This document shows, one piece after another, positions 23,774 to 34,392 of a stretch of DNA of 64,000 nt (its first letter is position 1; each line of letters starts with the position of its first letter). The notes under the pieces were generated by a model. That model saw only the letters and a program-made list of their open reading frames with translations. It made no database searches and was not told the origin of the DNA. A program made the translations under genes and the position numbers. The stretch comes from Tubulanus polymorphus (Eukaryota > Nemertea > Palaeonemertea > Tubulaniformes > Tubulanidae): NCBI RefSeq assembly GCF_964204645.1, contig NC_134030.1, forward strand, positions 597,855-661,854, written 5' to 3'.

Positions 23774-26700
23774 CTATTTCTCCCAAGCAGGATCGTAGAC
23801 AATAGGGTAGAGCTGTCCTCCCATCAGTTCACCCTGAAATATATACAAACACATATCATCATTACACCTTTCATTCTGACAAACATTCAAAGTACAGTCA
23901 AAAATTGATTATCCACAAAATTTTGAGTCCATGATTTTAACATTTTCTGATTCCTTTTTTCCCAATTCAACTGATGTTCTGTTATCCACCACCTATGATT
24001 ATTCATTTCAGTTTTCCAACCAAAATGATGAATTTTTGGATCAATTTCCACAATTTTGGGTTAGGATTCGATTCAGAGTCATCTCATAGAAAATTTAGAA
24101 CTAATTTTTACTTAAATTTCGACTAATTTCAACTTAAACCTAATTTTAGGGTTAACTATAACTAACCCTAACTGTGGAACTGGATCCTGATTACAAAAAT
24201 CTATCTTACACGTTGAATCTTGTGAATCTTTTCGACTTATCGAAAATAACAAACCTTTTTCACGATGCTGCCTTTCAGTAATTCTTCATCGGAGTTCGAT
24301 TTGGTTCCGTCTGCGAAGTAGTTCAATACAGCCGCTCGTCGAGGTACATCTGATCTATAAAGAGAAACAACTAACTCTCAATTTAAAAACAACAATATAT
24401 TTATTTACGACGTTTCGATCTCACCCTAGAGATCATCGTTAGTTGTCCGGTAATCCACCACACCTGACGATGATCTCTAGGGTGAGATCGAAATGTCGTG
24501 TATTTTATATATTTTAGATTGAATAAATAAATTCTTGTTTCTAAATTCTTTTAATCAGTAGATAGTGGGTTTTTATCTAATTATCCGTTCACCACGTTTG
24601 AGTGCACAGGTTAACGTTCAAGTAACTCTCCTTTCACTGAAGTAGAGATAATGAGTCGAACTGCTTACCGATTTCCGTATGATCCGTGCACGGCTAACGG
24701 ATGATGAAAACTGGCTTCTCCTTTTTTAAGTAGACTACAAACAGGTTTAAATGCAGCTTTCTCTTCCTCAGTCAAAATAGTCTAAAAACAAACGATGGTT
24801 GACATTAGACGCTACGCGCCAGTTTTATACAACATACCGGTAATTATGATGATTAGTTCCTGGTTTGAAGCCTTATCATGTTATTTGAACCTTCAACATT
24901 AGGGATCATTCATTTATTACATACGCATTAGGGGAGGGGGGAGGGGTCAGTGCAATTGCGTACTGTAATGCTTAATGTATATGAAAAAATGGCCGATTTT
25001 GCGTACAGAGGGGGAGGGGGGGTTGAAAAAGCTCTGCTGACTTAGGGACCATTTATTCATTACGTACGCATTAGTGGAGGGGGGAGGGGTCAGTGCTATT
25101 GCGTACTGTAATGCTTAATGCATATGAAAAAATGGCCGATTTTGCGTACAGAGGGGGAGGGGGGTTGATAAAGCTCTGCTGACTTAGGGACCATTTATTC
25201 ATCACGTACGCATTAGGGGAGGGGGGAGGGGGTCAGTGCTATTGCGTACTGTAATGCTTAATGTATGAAAAAATGGCCGATTTTGCGTACAGAGGGGGAG
25301 GGGGGGTGAAAAATTCAAATTTTATGCGTACGTAATAAATCAATGATCCCTACCGGTAATTATGATGTTTAGTTCCTCGTTTGAAGCCTTATCATTTTGA
25401 ATGATTTAAACAATGTAGTTTAATCGTAATTAGATAATATACAGTCAAACCCCTGATATACCACTCACATCGGTGCAGAACGATTTTGGTGGTATAGAGA
25501 GTATGGCGGTATATCGGGGGTGTTTACTATGCATTTGTATAGAGATGTACATTGAGTACATTTACCGCCACCCCCGCCTACCGCCAGGTAGGCGGGGGTG
25601 GCGATAAATGGGAGGGTGGTGTATCGGGGGGTTGACTGTAGTTTGAACCTTGTTAATACGAATCTGTTTAAGACGCTTGCAATGATTTCCATCATCTCCC
25701 GGCTAAAATATTTATATCAATCCATATTTGGGTACGACAAAACCAACTTAATACGATAATTTTGACAAAGAGGTTCCACTGTAGATGATCTAAGATGGTC
25801 CTAAGTCTAATGACCGTGCAACTGGACCGGACCAGACCGGATCGTCCCTTCAGTACGTTCTCCTTACCTTGATTGATTCCATGTCTTTGAAATTGAAATC
25901 GGTAACAGGTAATGGTTTACCCCCATCTCGTGTCCAATGATGCGACCCGCGTATATAATTCAAAGCTCCATTCTCTTCAGTTTGCTGATCAAGCGCAATA
26001 TGAACCTATAAACATCACGGTAATTAATCATATTGCTGAATACAGAATGAGTGAGTCTGACCCCTACCCTCCAGTCTGAATAGTCTGGAAGTAGTATGAC
26101 TAGTCCAGTAGTCTGACTCACACAGGATCCAGTATCATGGATAAATTAAACTCAAGTTTTTGGTTGACGGCATCATGTTAGGCAAAAATTCAAATTTAAC
26201 TAATAAATGTTATCATTACCATCAATCTTCTTCTTTTTTCTCTAGGGGGCCTGAACGTCCTAGTGATTGTACAGCCTTTAAGGCTCCGTTCAGGTCCCTC
26301 ATCATCAATCTACTTATTTGTTATACATTTTATTTGTAATTATAATTGATGATGAAATAAATTACATTACATTACATTACATTACATTACATTACATTAC
26401 ATTACATTACATTACTCGTTTTAAGCTATGTTCTTCATAAAACTGGACCCTGAGATTGATTGAGGCGGTTTAGTTGACATCCTACAGAACCCCCTTGAAT
26501 TAAAGGATCTCGACAACTTACTGTAATATGCTGCATAGGTTCTGTACGTGTCCAATACGAATAATCTTGATGCCTGAAATAATACAAACAGTTGTTACAA
26601 ATGGAGAGATGCAGAGAGGGGTGAGGTGTAGGCAGGAGAGTGAGGCAGAGAGGGAAATGTAAGAGAGAGGGGAGAGAGGCAGAGATAGGGAGAGGGAGAG

Positions 26701-29184
26701 AGAGGGGAGAGAGACAGAGAGGGGGAGAGGGAGAGAGAGGGGAGAGAGACAGAGAGGGGGAGAGAGAGGGAGAGAGAGGGAGAGGGGGAGAGAGACAGAG
26801 AGGGGGAGAGAGAGGGAGAGGGGAGAGAGAGAGGAGAGGGAGAGAGACAGAGAGAGGGGAGGGGTAGAGGGAAAGGGAGAGCGGAGGGGAGAGGGAGAGA
26901 GACAAAGAGAGGGAGAGAGAAGGAGAGGGGAGGCGGAGAGAGTAAATATATTTACCAAGCGACCACACCCCCGTGATGAGCAGGTTTAGCAAATAACTGA
27001 TCATGCCATAATCTGAGACGTTTAGCCTTACGGTCCGGGTGAATCAACTGAGACGCTGCCACCTATTATACAAAATATTCATTAATATTGATTTCAAATT
27101 AGTTTTATATTTAGTTGTTACCTAGTATAATTTCAACATGTACCCAGTTCCAGGCCCAGCTGCATTGTAATTTGTGACCTAATTCGAAATCATAAGCCTG
27201 GTCTTATATTCTAAGGTTGGCTATAGACCCAATATAGGTCCATTTTCAATTTAAGCTAATTACTTACGAGTTCTCAAATTTGAATTTATGGATCACGTTC
27301 CGCAGTTCTGGACTAGAATTTCACATAAGAGTATATGAACTAATCGGTAATCTTGAATTTCCGGACGAGAACCGGGCTGCTAACTCAGGACTGCGGAGTC
27401 AGGTCATACCCAGAAATGAACAAACGGTTGATCCAGATTTAGAATTCACCGAGTTTTGTTTACTTACAATAACTTGCGGTAAAAAGCAGAGGTCATGGAA
27501 TAGTTTAGTCAGACGCCAGTGTCCGAGAGCGTGCATGAGAACATTATTCGGGTCGTCAGTTTGATTCCTATGATATTCATACATCATTTCCATTCCTGGA
27601 TGTTTATAATTTTCGTCCTTAAAGTATAAAGGAAATAAAGCATTTCAATATAAGATAGCAGGTTTACTAAAAGTACTGGACCAAACTAAAAAACGTACAT
27701 AACAGAGAAACTATACCGATAGGGATCATTCATTTATTACGTACGCATAAGATTTGAATTTTTCAACCCCCCCTCCCCCTCTGTACGCAAAATCGGCCAT
27801 TTTTTATATACATTAAGCATTACAGTACGCGATTGCACTGACCCCTCCCCCTACCCTAATGCGTACGTAATAAATAAATGACCCCATAGCGAATGCAGAG
27901 ATTTACAAATGGCTTGTAGGTTATCTACCACATAGGATTAAGTACAGAAGAATAGCCATTAACTTTATTCAATGTTTGGGCTATACATGTATTCAAACAG
28001 GGTCATCTTCAGGGGCCGGTTCCATAGTCGAGACTTAAGTCCAAAAGTGGTCTTAAATCTCGAGACTGGTCTTAAGCTGTTAGATTAGCTATAGAACTAA
28101 TATAGTCTTAGAATGGTTGAAGTCTAAGCCGTGTCTATGGAACCGGCCCCAGGAATACTTGGTAATTTATGACTAATTCCAATCAGAGGCAAGCATTGGT
28201 TTATGTTTAACATAAAAAGGTTGAGAAAAATATGAAAATTGCAATTCATGATGTTTTCAATATAAAAATTTGAAACACCACCAGGGTCCGGTTTCATAGA
28301 CTGAGTATCAAAGTTATCCCTAGGGGTAAATCCTCAATCTGGTTGACAACCACCGTAGTAACAATGAGAAACCATGGTTATAACCGACAAATTTCAAAAT
28401 GTTCCGCGGGATTATTTCACTTCCATATCTATGAAACCCAGCCCTGGTCCTGGCGATCCTGTTAACAGATTTTTTTTTACTTACGACAAAGTATTTGTAA
28501 TCCTGTTCGGTCGTTAATACGGGTACATTCAACAGGAATCCATCCTTCCAGTATTGATTTATTTGAGCGTCTGTCAACTTGAACTTATTCCATTCAAACG
28601 GATTCTATAAGATTCAAAAAATATCCGTTCAAAAATCCGTCGGTCTAAAAGCGTAGCTGGTTATCTTCCACTGTCTGTGCCGTGTGGCATTAGGTTACCA
28701 TCCTCACTCGCCAGGGGCCCGGTATCGCTCCCCAAACTCGCTTCCCTCAGCGCCCCCTGGCCTCACGACGCGTGATTTCATTATTGGCGTCATACATCGA
28801 TTTGCAAAATACTTCATTGTTCGCTAAAACGTTCGCTGATTGGTCCATTTAACAGGAAAACCAATAGAAGCCTAAAGTCGTTTGTTACAAGCGCTGTGAT
28901 TGGTACGACCGGATTCTGGTCGGCTAGTAACGACTCCAACGACTCGTGAGGTCAAGAGGTTCAGCGAACAGCTTTTTAGCGTAGTGGGTTCGAATCCTTT
29001 GACGGGTGAAGATCTCCATAACCTACATCTACTCTTATCAACATACTTCGTTGTTAAATTAAAATTTAGAAAAAGCTCTCAAGTTTTTGTTTACCTGAAC
29101 CGGTTGGAATAGCTCCCCCATTGGTTCATGGACTGAACTATAGTCAGGCACTCCGGGTTTAAATTCTTTTGGTTCCACGGGCAT
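23774..29184 (-). CDS. Phytanoyl-CoA dioxygenase (PhyH) family 2-oxoglutarate/Fe(II) oxygenase, 9 coding exons, 309 residues
   Basis: Minus-strand coding exons, first to last, are 29095-29184, 28485-28604, 27468-27617, 26956-27062, 26522-26573, 25868-26005, 24669-24781, 24255-24354 and 23774-23833. All borders are GT-AG and all phases close, giving 309 residues plus TAG. The iron-binding HxD is H157-Q-D159 in WHQDYSYW. The distal histidine is H251 in HHPLAVHGS, and R262, eleven residues on as in PhyH enzymes, should bind 2-oxoglutarate. [14 protein letters not shown] and [12 protein letters not shown] match the family's central strands. The enzyme would hydroxylate a small or lipid substrate, which cannot be inferred. 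No peroxisomal SKL-type end is seen (it ends PAWEK). An acceptor at 29198-29200 just before the start implies an upstream non-coding exon. A stretch of about 8 residues may be missing near TTEQ/DYKYF compared with relatives. Confidence 0.92.
24405..24580. mobile_element. Retroelement 3'-end motifs in inverted pair (dioxygenase intron)
   Basis: A minus-oriented copy (24405-24442) faces a plus-oriented copy that starts with CTGACGA at 24464, has GAAA at 24489, and continues with an AATAAA-containing tail to about 24580. The tail matches 11820-11960 in reverse. Confidence 0.55.
24900..25352. mobile_element. Concatenated MITE (three ~146-bp units) with TA flanks
   Basis: Outer ends TAGGGATCATTCATTTATTA and TAATAAATCAATGATCCCTA are inverted repeats. 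Two further internal starts (AGGGACCATTTATTCAT near 25043 and 25189) show fused units. G-runs such as GGGGAGGGGGG lie inside. A solo copy is at 27720-27887. Confidence 0.9.
25442..25638. mobile_element. Pogo/mariner-type MITE with TA target duplication
   Basis: Ends CAGTCAAACCCCTGATATAC and GTATCGGGGGGTTGACTG, flanked by TA on both sides. Inside, a perfect 16-bp hairpin (GCCACCCCCGCCTACC and its inverse, 25566-25601) has a 4-base loop. The CAGT...ACTG ends and TA duplication fit the Tc1/mariner/pogo group. Confidence 0.85.
26351..26415. repeat. (ATTAC)n microsatellite, about 12 units
   Basis: Uninterrupted five-base repeat in an intron of the dioxygenase gene. Confidence 0.95.
26600..26945. 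repeat. GA-rich purine tract
   Basis: About 345 bases of GAGAGG/GAGACAGAGAGG repeats immediately upstream (in transcript order) of the exon carrying HQD. It yields spurious Ser/Leu/Pro frames on the minus strand. Confidence 0.95.
27720..27887. mobile_element. Solo MITE (GGGATCATTCATTTATTACGTACGC ends)
   Basis: Inverted ends TTTATTACGTACGCAT and ATGCGTACGTAATAAATAAA, same family as the concatemer at 24900-25352 but in the opposite orientation. Confidence 0.9.
28011..28150. mobile_element. MITE with AGGGGCCGGTTCCATAG ends
   Basis: The right end CTATGGAACCGGCCCC is the inverse of the left. The interior is rich in TCTTAA/TTAAGA words. A related copy is at 53695-53834. Confidence 0.88.
28281..28447. 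mobile_element. MITE with CCAGGGTCCGGTTTCATAG ends
   Basis: Inverted ends CCAGGGTCCGGTTTCATAGA and TCTATGAAACCCAGCCCTGG. It lies right next to the exon encoding [10 protein letters not shown] close copy at 58534-58687 interrupts a reverse transcriptase. Confidence 0.9.
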
Positions 29185-29539
29185 CTTCTCGTCCGACCTG
29201 ATTTCACCAGAACACAAAAAAAATCAGACAACATCAGTTTCTTTCATCATTCATGTTCATACTAAATTAATTTGTCAATTTGATTGATTTGAATTCGTCG
29301 GTATTTGTTGACCTCCGACTGTTTTACCTTTTTATCTATCTGCCCGTCAATGTCAACGCCTTCAGCTGATTACAGGTGATTGATTTCTGAGAGGTGGTGA
29401 ATTGTTTGCGACCAAACAGTCGTCTCAACCTTGATTTACTAATCGAATTATTGATTTTTATTTTGTTTACACAGATTTTTGATAATCCGCCATTTTGAAT
29501 GGTCATATGACCCGCTGACGGAAATACCCGAGCTAGAAT

Positions 29540-29690
29540 TTCCGAATACTTCCGAAACCTTAACCCGGATCTAGACTGGTTACCGGTCTCTATCTTAGAA
29601 TATGGGACATGTAACCAGTCTATACCGTGGCAATCTCGATGCCACCAGGTTCGAATCCCTCCCTGGGGGAGGATGGGCAAAAATCCTCTA
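29540..29690. other. Element fragment with paired ACCAGTCTA words and a B-box
   Basis: Contains GACTGGTTACCGGTCTCTAT, ATGTAACCAGTCTATACCG and AGGTTCGAATCCCTCC (B-box-like). Related words recur at 33035-33110 and 34748-34762. Probably a tRNA-related or foldback repeat; family unknown. Confidence 0.4.
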
Positions 29691-29829
29691 CCTTTCAACT
29701 TCAAGTGAAAAGCTCGAGGTGATTTCAGCGTCTAAATCCAACAAACGATACATCAATGAAGCACATCTTATATTTTGTTCATAACCAGATTCATCAAATG
29801 AACTGAGCTTAGGAGAGCAAAATTTGCAG

Positions 29830-29955
29830 GTCAGGGGCGACTGGCAGGGTCGGGCTATGGGTAATTTACTGGTAGGGTCGGGCTATGGGTAATTTACTGG
29901 TAGAGTCGGGCTACGGGGTGATTAACTGGTAGAGTCGGGCTACGGGGTGATTTAC
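29830..29955. repeat. 30-bp tandem repeat, about 4 copies
   Basis: Unit ACTGGTAGGGTCGGGCTATG followed by GGTAATTT, with drift to ACGGGGTGA in later units. Confidence 0.9.
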
Positions 29956-30270
29956 TGCTGAATAGAGGATGTACAGGGGGTGTCCCGGGTTTGAAACCTA
30001 GTAATTACTGACACTGATTCAGAGTGGTCCTGATGCTGAATAGAGGATGTACAGGGGTGTCCCGGGTTGGAAACCCAGTAATTACTGACACTGATTCAGA
30101 GTGGTCCTGATGCTGAATAGAGGATGTACAGTGGTGTCCTGGGTTGGAAACCCAGTAATTACTGATGAGTGGTCCTGATGCTGAATAGAGGATGTACAGG
30201 GGTGTCCCGGGTTTGAACCCAGTAATTACTGATACAGATTCAGAGTGGTCTAGATGCTGAATAAAGGATG
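29956..30270. repeat. ~76-bp array with B-box-like core, right copy (reverse orientation)
   Basis: Four units containing GAATAGAGGATGTACAGGGG, then GGTTGGAAACCCAGTAATTA. They are the reverse complement of the units at 22490-22740. Confidence 0.88.
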
Positions 30271-30372
30271 TACCGTGGATTAGCAGATTTTTCATACACT
30301 AATGTGAATTGTCTCTGGCAAACCAAGAGTCTACTGCCAGAGTCAGTTCGTGTTAGTTATGCAAATCCAAGC
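30271..30372. mobile_element. Foldback element, right copy (degenerate)
   Basis: Shares GGATTAGCAGATTTTTCATA, TACTGCCAGAGTCAGTTCG and related words with the foldback at 22741-22905, but the outer CTGCCGCTATGC arms are missing. Confidence 0.7.
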
Positions 30373-30584
30373 ATAGTGAATCTTAAGAATCGGCAGAACA
30401 TAGCATCGCAACCACTGACTGGTGAACTAATTAAGTTCAGAGTAGCTAATTAACTAAACAAACAAAGAGTTTCTAACAATTATATTTACTCTCATACAAC
30501 AATTATACGAAATGCCAGGTGTGCTCGAGGAATTATAACTTAAGTTCCTCAAACACGTGGACTGTAATTCAAAAACAGTCTAAC

Positions 30585-30630
30585 CATGGACGTATAAACT
30601 ATAAACTAGAGTTTATACGTCCATGGTCCA
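30585..30630. repeat. Palindrome CCATGGACGTATAAACT, right copy
   Basis: CATGGACGTATAAACT and AGTTTATACGTCCATG pair over 16 bases around a 10-base loop. Confidence 0.88.
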
Positions 30631-30764
30631 AGCATAGACTATAAAACAAAAATGTCTATGGCCCAACCATGGACTCTAAACTGTGAGAGTGCATGGCTCC
30701 CCGCACTAAAACCAGAGATAAACCTGGCCGAATACCCTGGAAAGCGTAAGATTTAATGAATCGT

Positions 30765-30925
30765 TTACCTGGCCGGCCGCCTATCTACCTTAGACCTTAC
30801 ATTACTTTTTTTGATATCATGATCAAGCTAAACATAACAGACACGGCAGATAGAAATTAGCTGATTACAAATTTCATTGATTTATGAAATGACCCGGCCG
30901 ATCAGGAAAAACAAGGTATTATCAT
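30765..30925. mobile_element. Partial inverted-repeat MITE (copy of 18451-18660, reversed)
   Basis: Shares CCGGCCGCCTATCTACC, ATCATGATCAAGCT and GAAATGACCC with the reverse strand of 18451-18660. One outer end is missing. Confidence 0.75.
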
Positions 30926-32200
30926 TAGCCTTTTAATGACTTAGATTATACAAAATATAAGATTACTAGCTTTTAATATCACATATGCTACATCATGGAA
31001 GGTATTTCAAGGTTTTATTCGCCAAAAACATTTCCACTGCAACTGATTCATACAATTTGAATCAATAGGAAAATGATAAAAAATTACACACAGAATTGTA
31101 AACCTTGATCCATAAAACACCGACAATTAGGACTAGTCTGAATGTCTAAGACTATTAATTTGACATTCATGAAGTCACTGGGCATAAGTGACACTTGGTT
31201 ATTTCATGAAATATGAAGCATTCAATCATATCAACTATTCAAATGACAATGTAAGAGAGATTTAAGATATTCTGTTTATACAAATAAAACTGCATAACAT
31301 AGCTTTGTATTCAAGGAATTATCATGTAAGTTCTTCATTAACAAATGGGTGAAAAACATAAAAGCATTAAAACCATAGATTAAACCAACAGATTCACTGT
31401 GGAAAGCTTCAGATTAACTAATCAACTAATCAATCCTTATTTTCATTAACATTATTTAACAAGATAACTAGAGTTTTGCCAACTTTGCCTGAGATTTTCA
31501 AACATTATCAACGTTATTTTCTCTACATTGTTTCGTTTAATGAAAAGTATTTTGAAGGTTTTTTAATTAAGACATATTGAGTATCATGATATAGATATTG
31601 TTCCATTATCCATTTGAATATAGCTAGGTAAATTATAAATAACTGATTGCTAAAGTATCTACAATTATCTACAACTTTTTTCGATATTTGAAATGGTCTA
31701 GTGCCTTAATTCTAAGCACAGCCAGCTAGCTAGCACTGGATCCTCTATAACCATATAGCGCACATAAAACCTGTCCAACATTGTATGCATGAGTTATGAA
31801 AAATAAATAAACTATATATAGCCATTGTAAAACTGACAATCAAAACAGGACAATTTATTAATCAACACTGTTCATATATCCTCATTTATAAAAACTACTG
31901 CTCCACTTTATTTGATAGGACATCAGTTTGATGGTTGCTATAAACTGAACTGACCAATCGAAAAGTTTTAAGATGAATAATGAACACGTATGTGTCGTTT
32001 TGTTCTCATGACAAAATTACACCTTGCTAAATGACAGGTATTTAATCGAGGAATTATCTTGTAAGTTCCTAGTAAATAAATGAACTGCACTTTAAAAACA
32101 GCTCAACATAAAAGAGACAAATCCTACTAAGTCATCCTGGAAAGCTTAGTATTAACTTAACGTTCTAAATTTCATTTTCATTAACATCATTTTTACTAGA

Positions 32201-33270
32201 CAACTAGAATTTTCACTGCACCTTGTCTTAACTAAAGATTTTCAAACATTATCAGTTCACTCATTTAATTCAATGTTATCTCAAGGAAAACATGACAATA
32301 ATTTTACTATCGATAACTAATCACGTTTATAGCTGTTTAACATTCTTTCTAAAAAAGAGTAAAATGTATCTCCCAGATATTATCCCTAAAACAATTAACA
32401 GTTACAGCAGTGATAGGGTGTGGTATATAGGTAAAAGGACGCGTGATCTTTCATCAGCTATTCGATGCATTCTATCGAATCAGTTATTTTTTAGTGTGTT
32501 TGGTTTATTTAAGGTTTATGGTTATTTGTTTTGTTTATTACTGATCCGATAGAACACTTAAAACAACAACAAGAAGATCTCAAGAGGTTGGGAACCACAG
32601 AGAAGGTTGTTCTATGAAAGAAGAACCTTTAATAATTAGATTAAGTTGATAAGAAAAAATTCCTGATGACGGAGCCCTATATTAACTTATTGTTTGTTGG
32701 TTTTGTTTATTTTTTTATTACTTATAATTTTATTTGTTTTTTTTGTATATTATTTATTTTGTTATGTAGTTTTTATCCTTTTTTTTTAATTATGTTCTCT
32801 GAATTTTGTACTATTTATTACTATTTACATCAGAATTTTTTACCGGTGAGATTATGGGCTCAAAATAAAATTATCTGATACTTACAGCAATTAATGTCTT
32901 TCCGTCCATTATAAAGGACAATTTTAATATCGCTCGAAGCCAAGCAGATTCGAAGAGACGCCATCTTAACCAGGAAGTAACTTGCTACTTTACATGTTTG
33001 ACCTTATTTGACATGCATCGAAAATGTAAAATGGAGGATGGGCACAACCGGTCTCTAATGAAAGATAGAGACCGGCAACAAGTCTAATGTAAACTGGCAA
33101 CCAGTCTACTACCAGAGGCGCGTTCGAACAAAAACCAACCAAACTCTTATTACCACGTGCCACGAAAACGTGTAGATTTCGGATGTAGGAACGGAAAATG
33201 TTGGTCGCGCAGTCCAGACCTGCAGCTTGCCACCACCATTTCAGACCCAGTCTAACTGACAATGGCACAG
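32201..33270. other. Non-coding DNA, nothing recognised
   Basis: T-rich open frames (32292-32878) encode only Phe/Leu/Ile-rich strings, as expected of AT-rich DNA. ACCGGTCTC/GAGACCGG hairpin words lie at 33035-33075. Confidence 0.45.
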
Positions 33271-33302
33271 TACTGGCGCTAACGTTGGCAACGCTGACAA
33301 AT

Positions 33303-33401
33303 TAATCCTCGCTTGCCGGGGTTTAAATTGGCGCCCCTTATTGGTAGAAAAACAACGCATCTGATTGGGCAGAACCAATTAAACCCCGGCAAGCGAGGAT
33401 A
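33303..33401. mobile_element. Hairpin element with TAATCCTCGCTTGCCGGGG arms
   Basis: Arms 33303-33331 and 33374-33401 are nearly perfect inverses around a 42-base loop containing GCATCTGATTGGGC. Confidence 0.82.
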
Positions 33402-34244
33402 GCTAAATGCGCGGCATGGAAGGCGAGGATTACGAGTGATGCGTCGCCGGTACTGAGGTGGTAAAGTTGCGAGACCAAGATAACTACAGGGCTGCCAACC
33501 TTTGAAAAGTCCTATCAGTAGCAAATTGAATTTTTTTCAGTAAGGTTTCATTGAAATATGAAAGGAATGTTCAATTAATCAGTAATCAACGGCAAGACCT
33601 TCACAAATCAGATCAGTATTTCTCGTTATATAATACTAACTAATACTGGAAATCAGTAACAGTTGGCAGCTCTGTAATTACTGAGAGTGGAACAAGCATC
33701 ACAAGCATAGATACAGTGATGATCGTTATTTAACTCTTACTGCAACTGTTTAGCAGTTTCAAATTAAACGCAATTGTATTCATCTTAGACACTGATTATA
33801 TCTCTTATTCCATCTATGACAGCCACCTTACGACGCATGCGATTAGAAGTGATTAAAAGTTATTAAGGATTAGTACAATAGATTTTTGTCGAGAGGTGGC
33901 CGCAACTGAAAGAATTTAAGACCTGTCTAAGTCTTAGAACTAATACAAATTTAAAGATCACTTCAGTCAAAACGGCGCAAACGGATTCAAAAATTTGGAT
34001 GGGGAAAAAAACTTGAGAGGACCAAGTGGTTGAATCACCACAGATCGCACTCAGAATAAACAACACAACACGATAATAAATATATTTATTTATACACAAT
34101 AGATTCCGCCAGGTTTCTTTCTGTTCTCAGTTTCTGTGAACTTGATCTACATCACCAGGCATTCCTACAATTAATACATAAACACTTATTACATTGGACG
34201 GTATTCCTGCTGTGGCAAGCGAACATTTCGATAAGTCACGCAAC

Positions 34245-34392
34245 CATCCTCGCTTGCCTCAATGGTCAAGCGGCCACCAGTCTATATATCTAGCCAATCA
34301 GATGCGTAGCGAATCAGCGAGTGACAGACAACGTGTGATTGGGTTAATATTATAGACTGGTGGCCGCTTAGCGGCAACCTGGCTAGCGAGAA
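34245..34392. mobile_element. Hairpin element, second member of the CTCGCTTGCC family
   Basis: Arms share AAGCGGCCACCAGTCTATA with its inverse and begin or end with CTCGCT/AGCGAG. The loop again contains CCAATCAGATGCGT, as in the 33.3-kb element. Confidence 0.78.

Larger units (their letters stand above)
30460..32200. repeat. Three degenerate long repeats (~780 bp period)
   Basis: The word set GGAATTAT...GTAAGTTC recurs at about 30530, 31315 and 32050. Each is followed by a run resembling CTGGAAAGC (about 30737, 31400, 32135). The rest is diverged and AT-rich. No protein-coding frame. Confidence 0.5.

Noticed and set aside
25735-25790. Possible transposon end (GAGGTTCCACTGTAGATG)
   Set aside because: A related word appears near 61160, but no inverted partner could be found close by.
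26435-27004. Ser/Leu/Pro-rich 189-codon minus frame
   Set aside because: It is the GA-rich tract read on the other strand, although its ends overlap two true dioxygenase exons read in part.
28895-29015. Possible tRNA gene with GGGTTCGAATCC B-box
   Set aside because: No pairing acceptor stem and no A-box at tRNA spacing.
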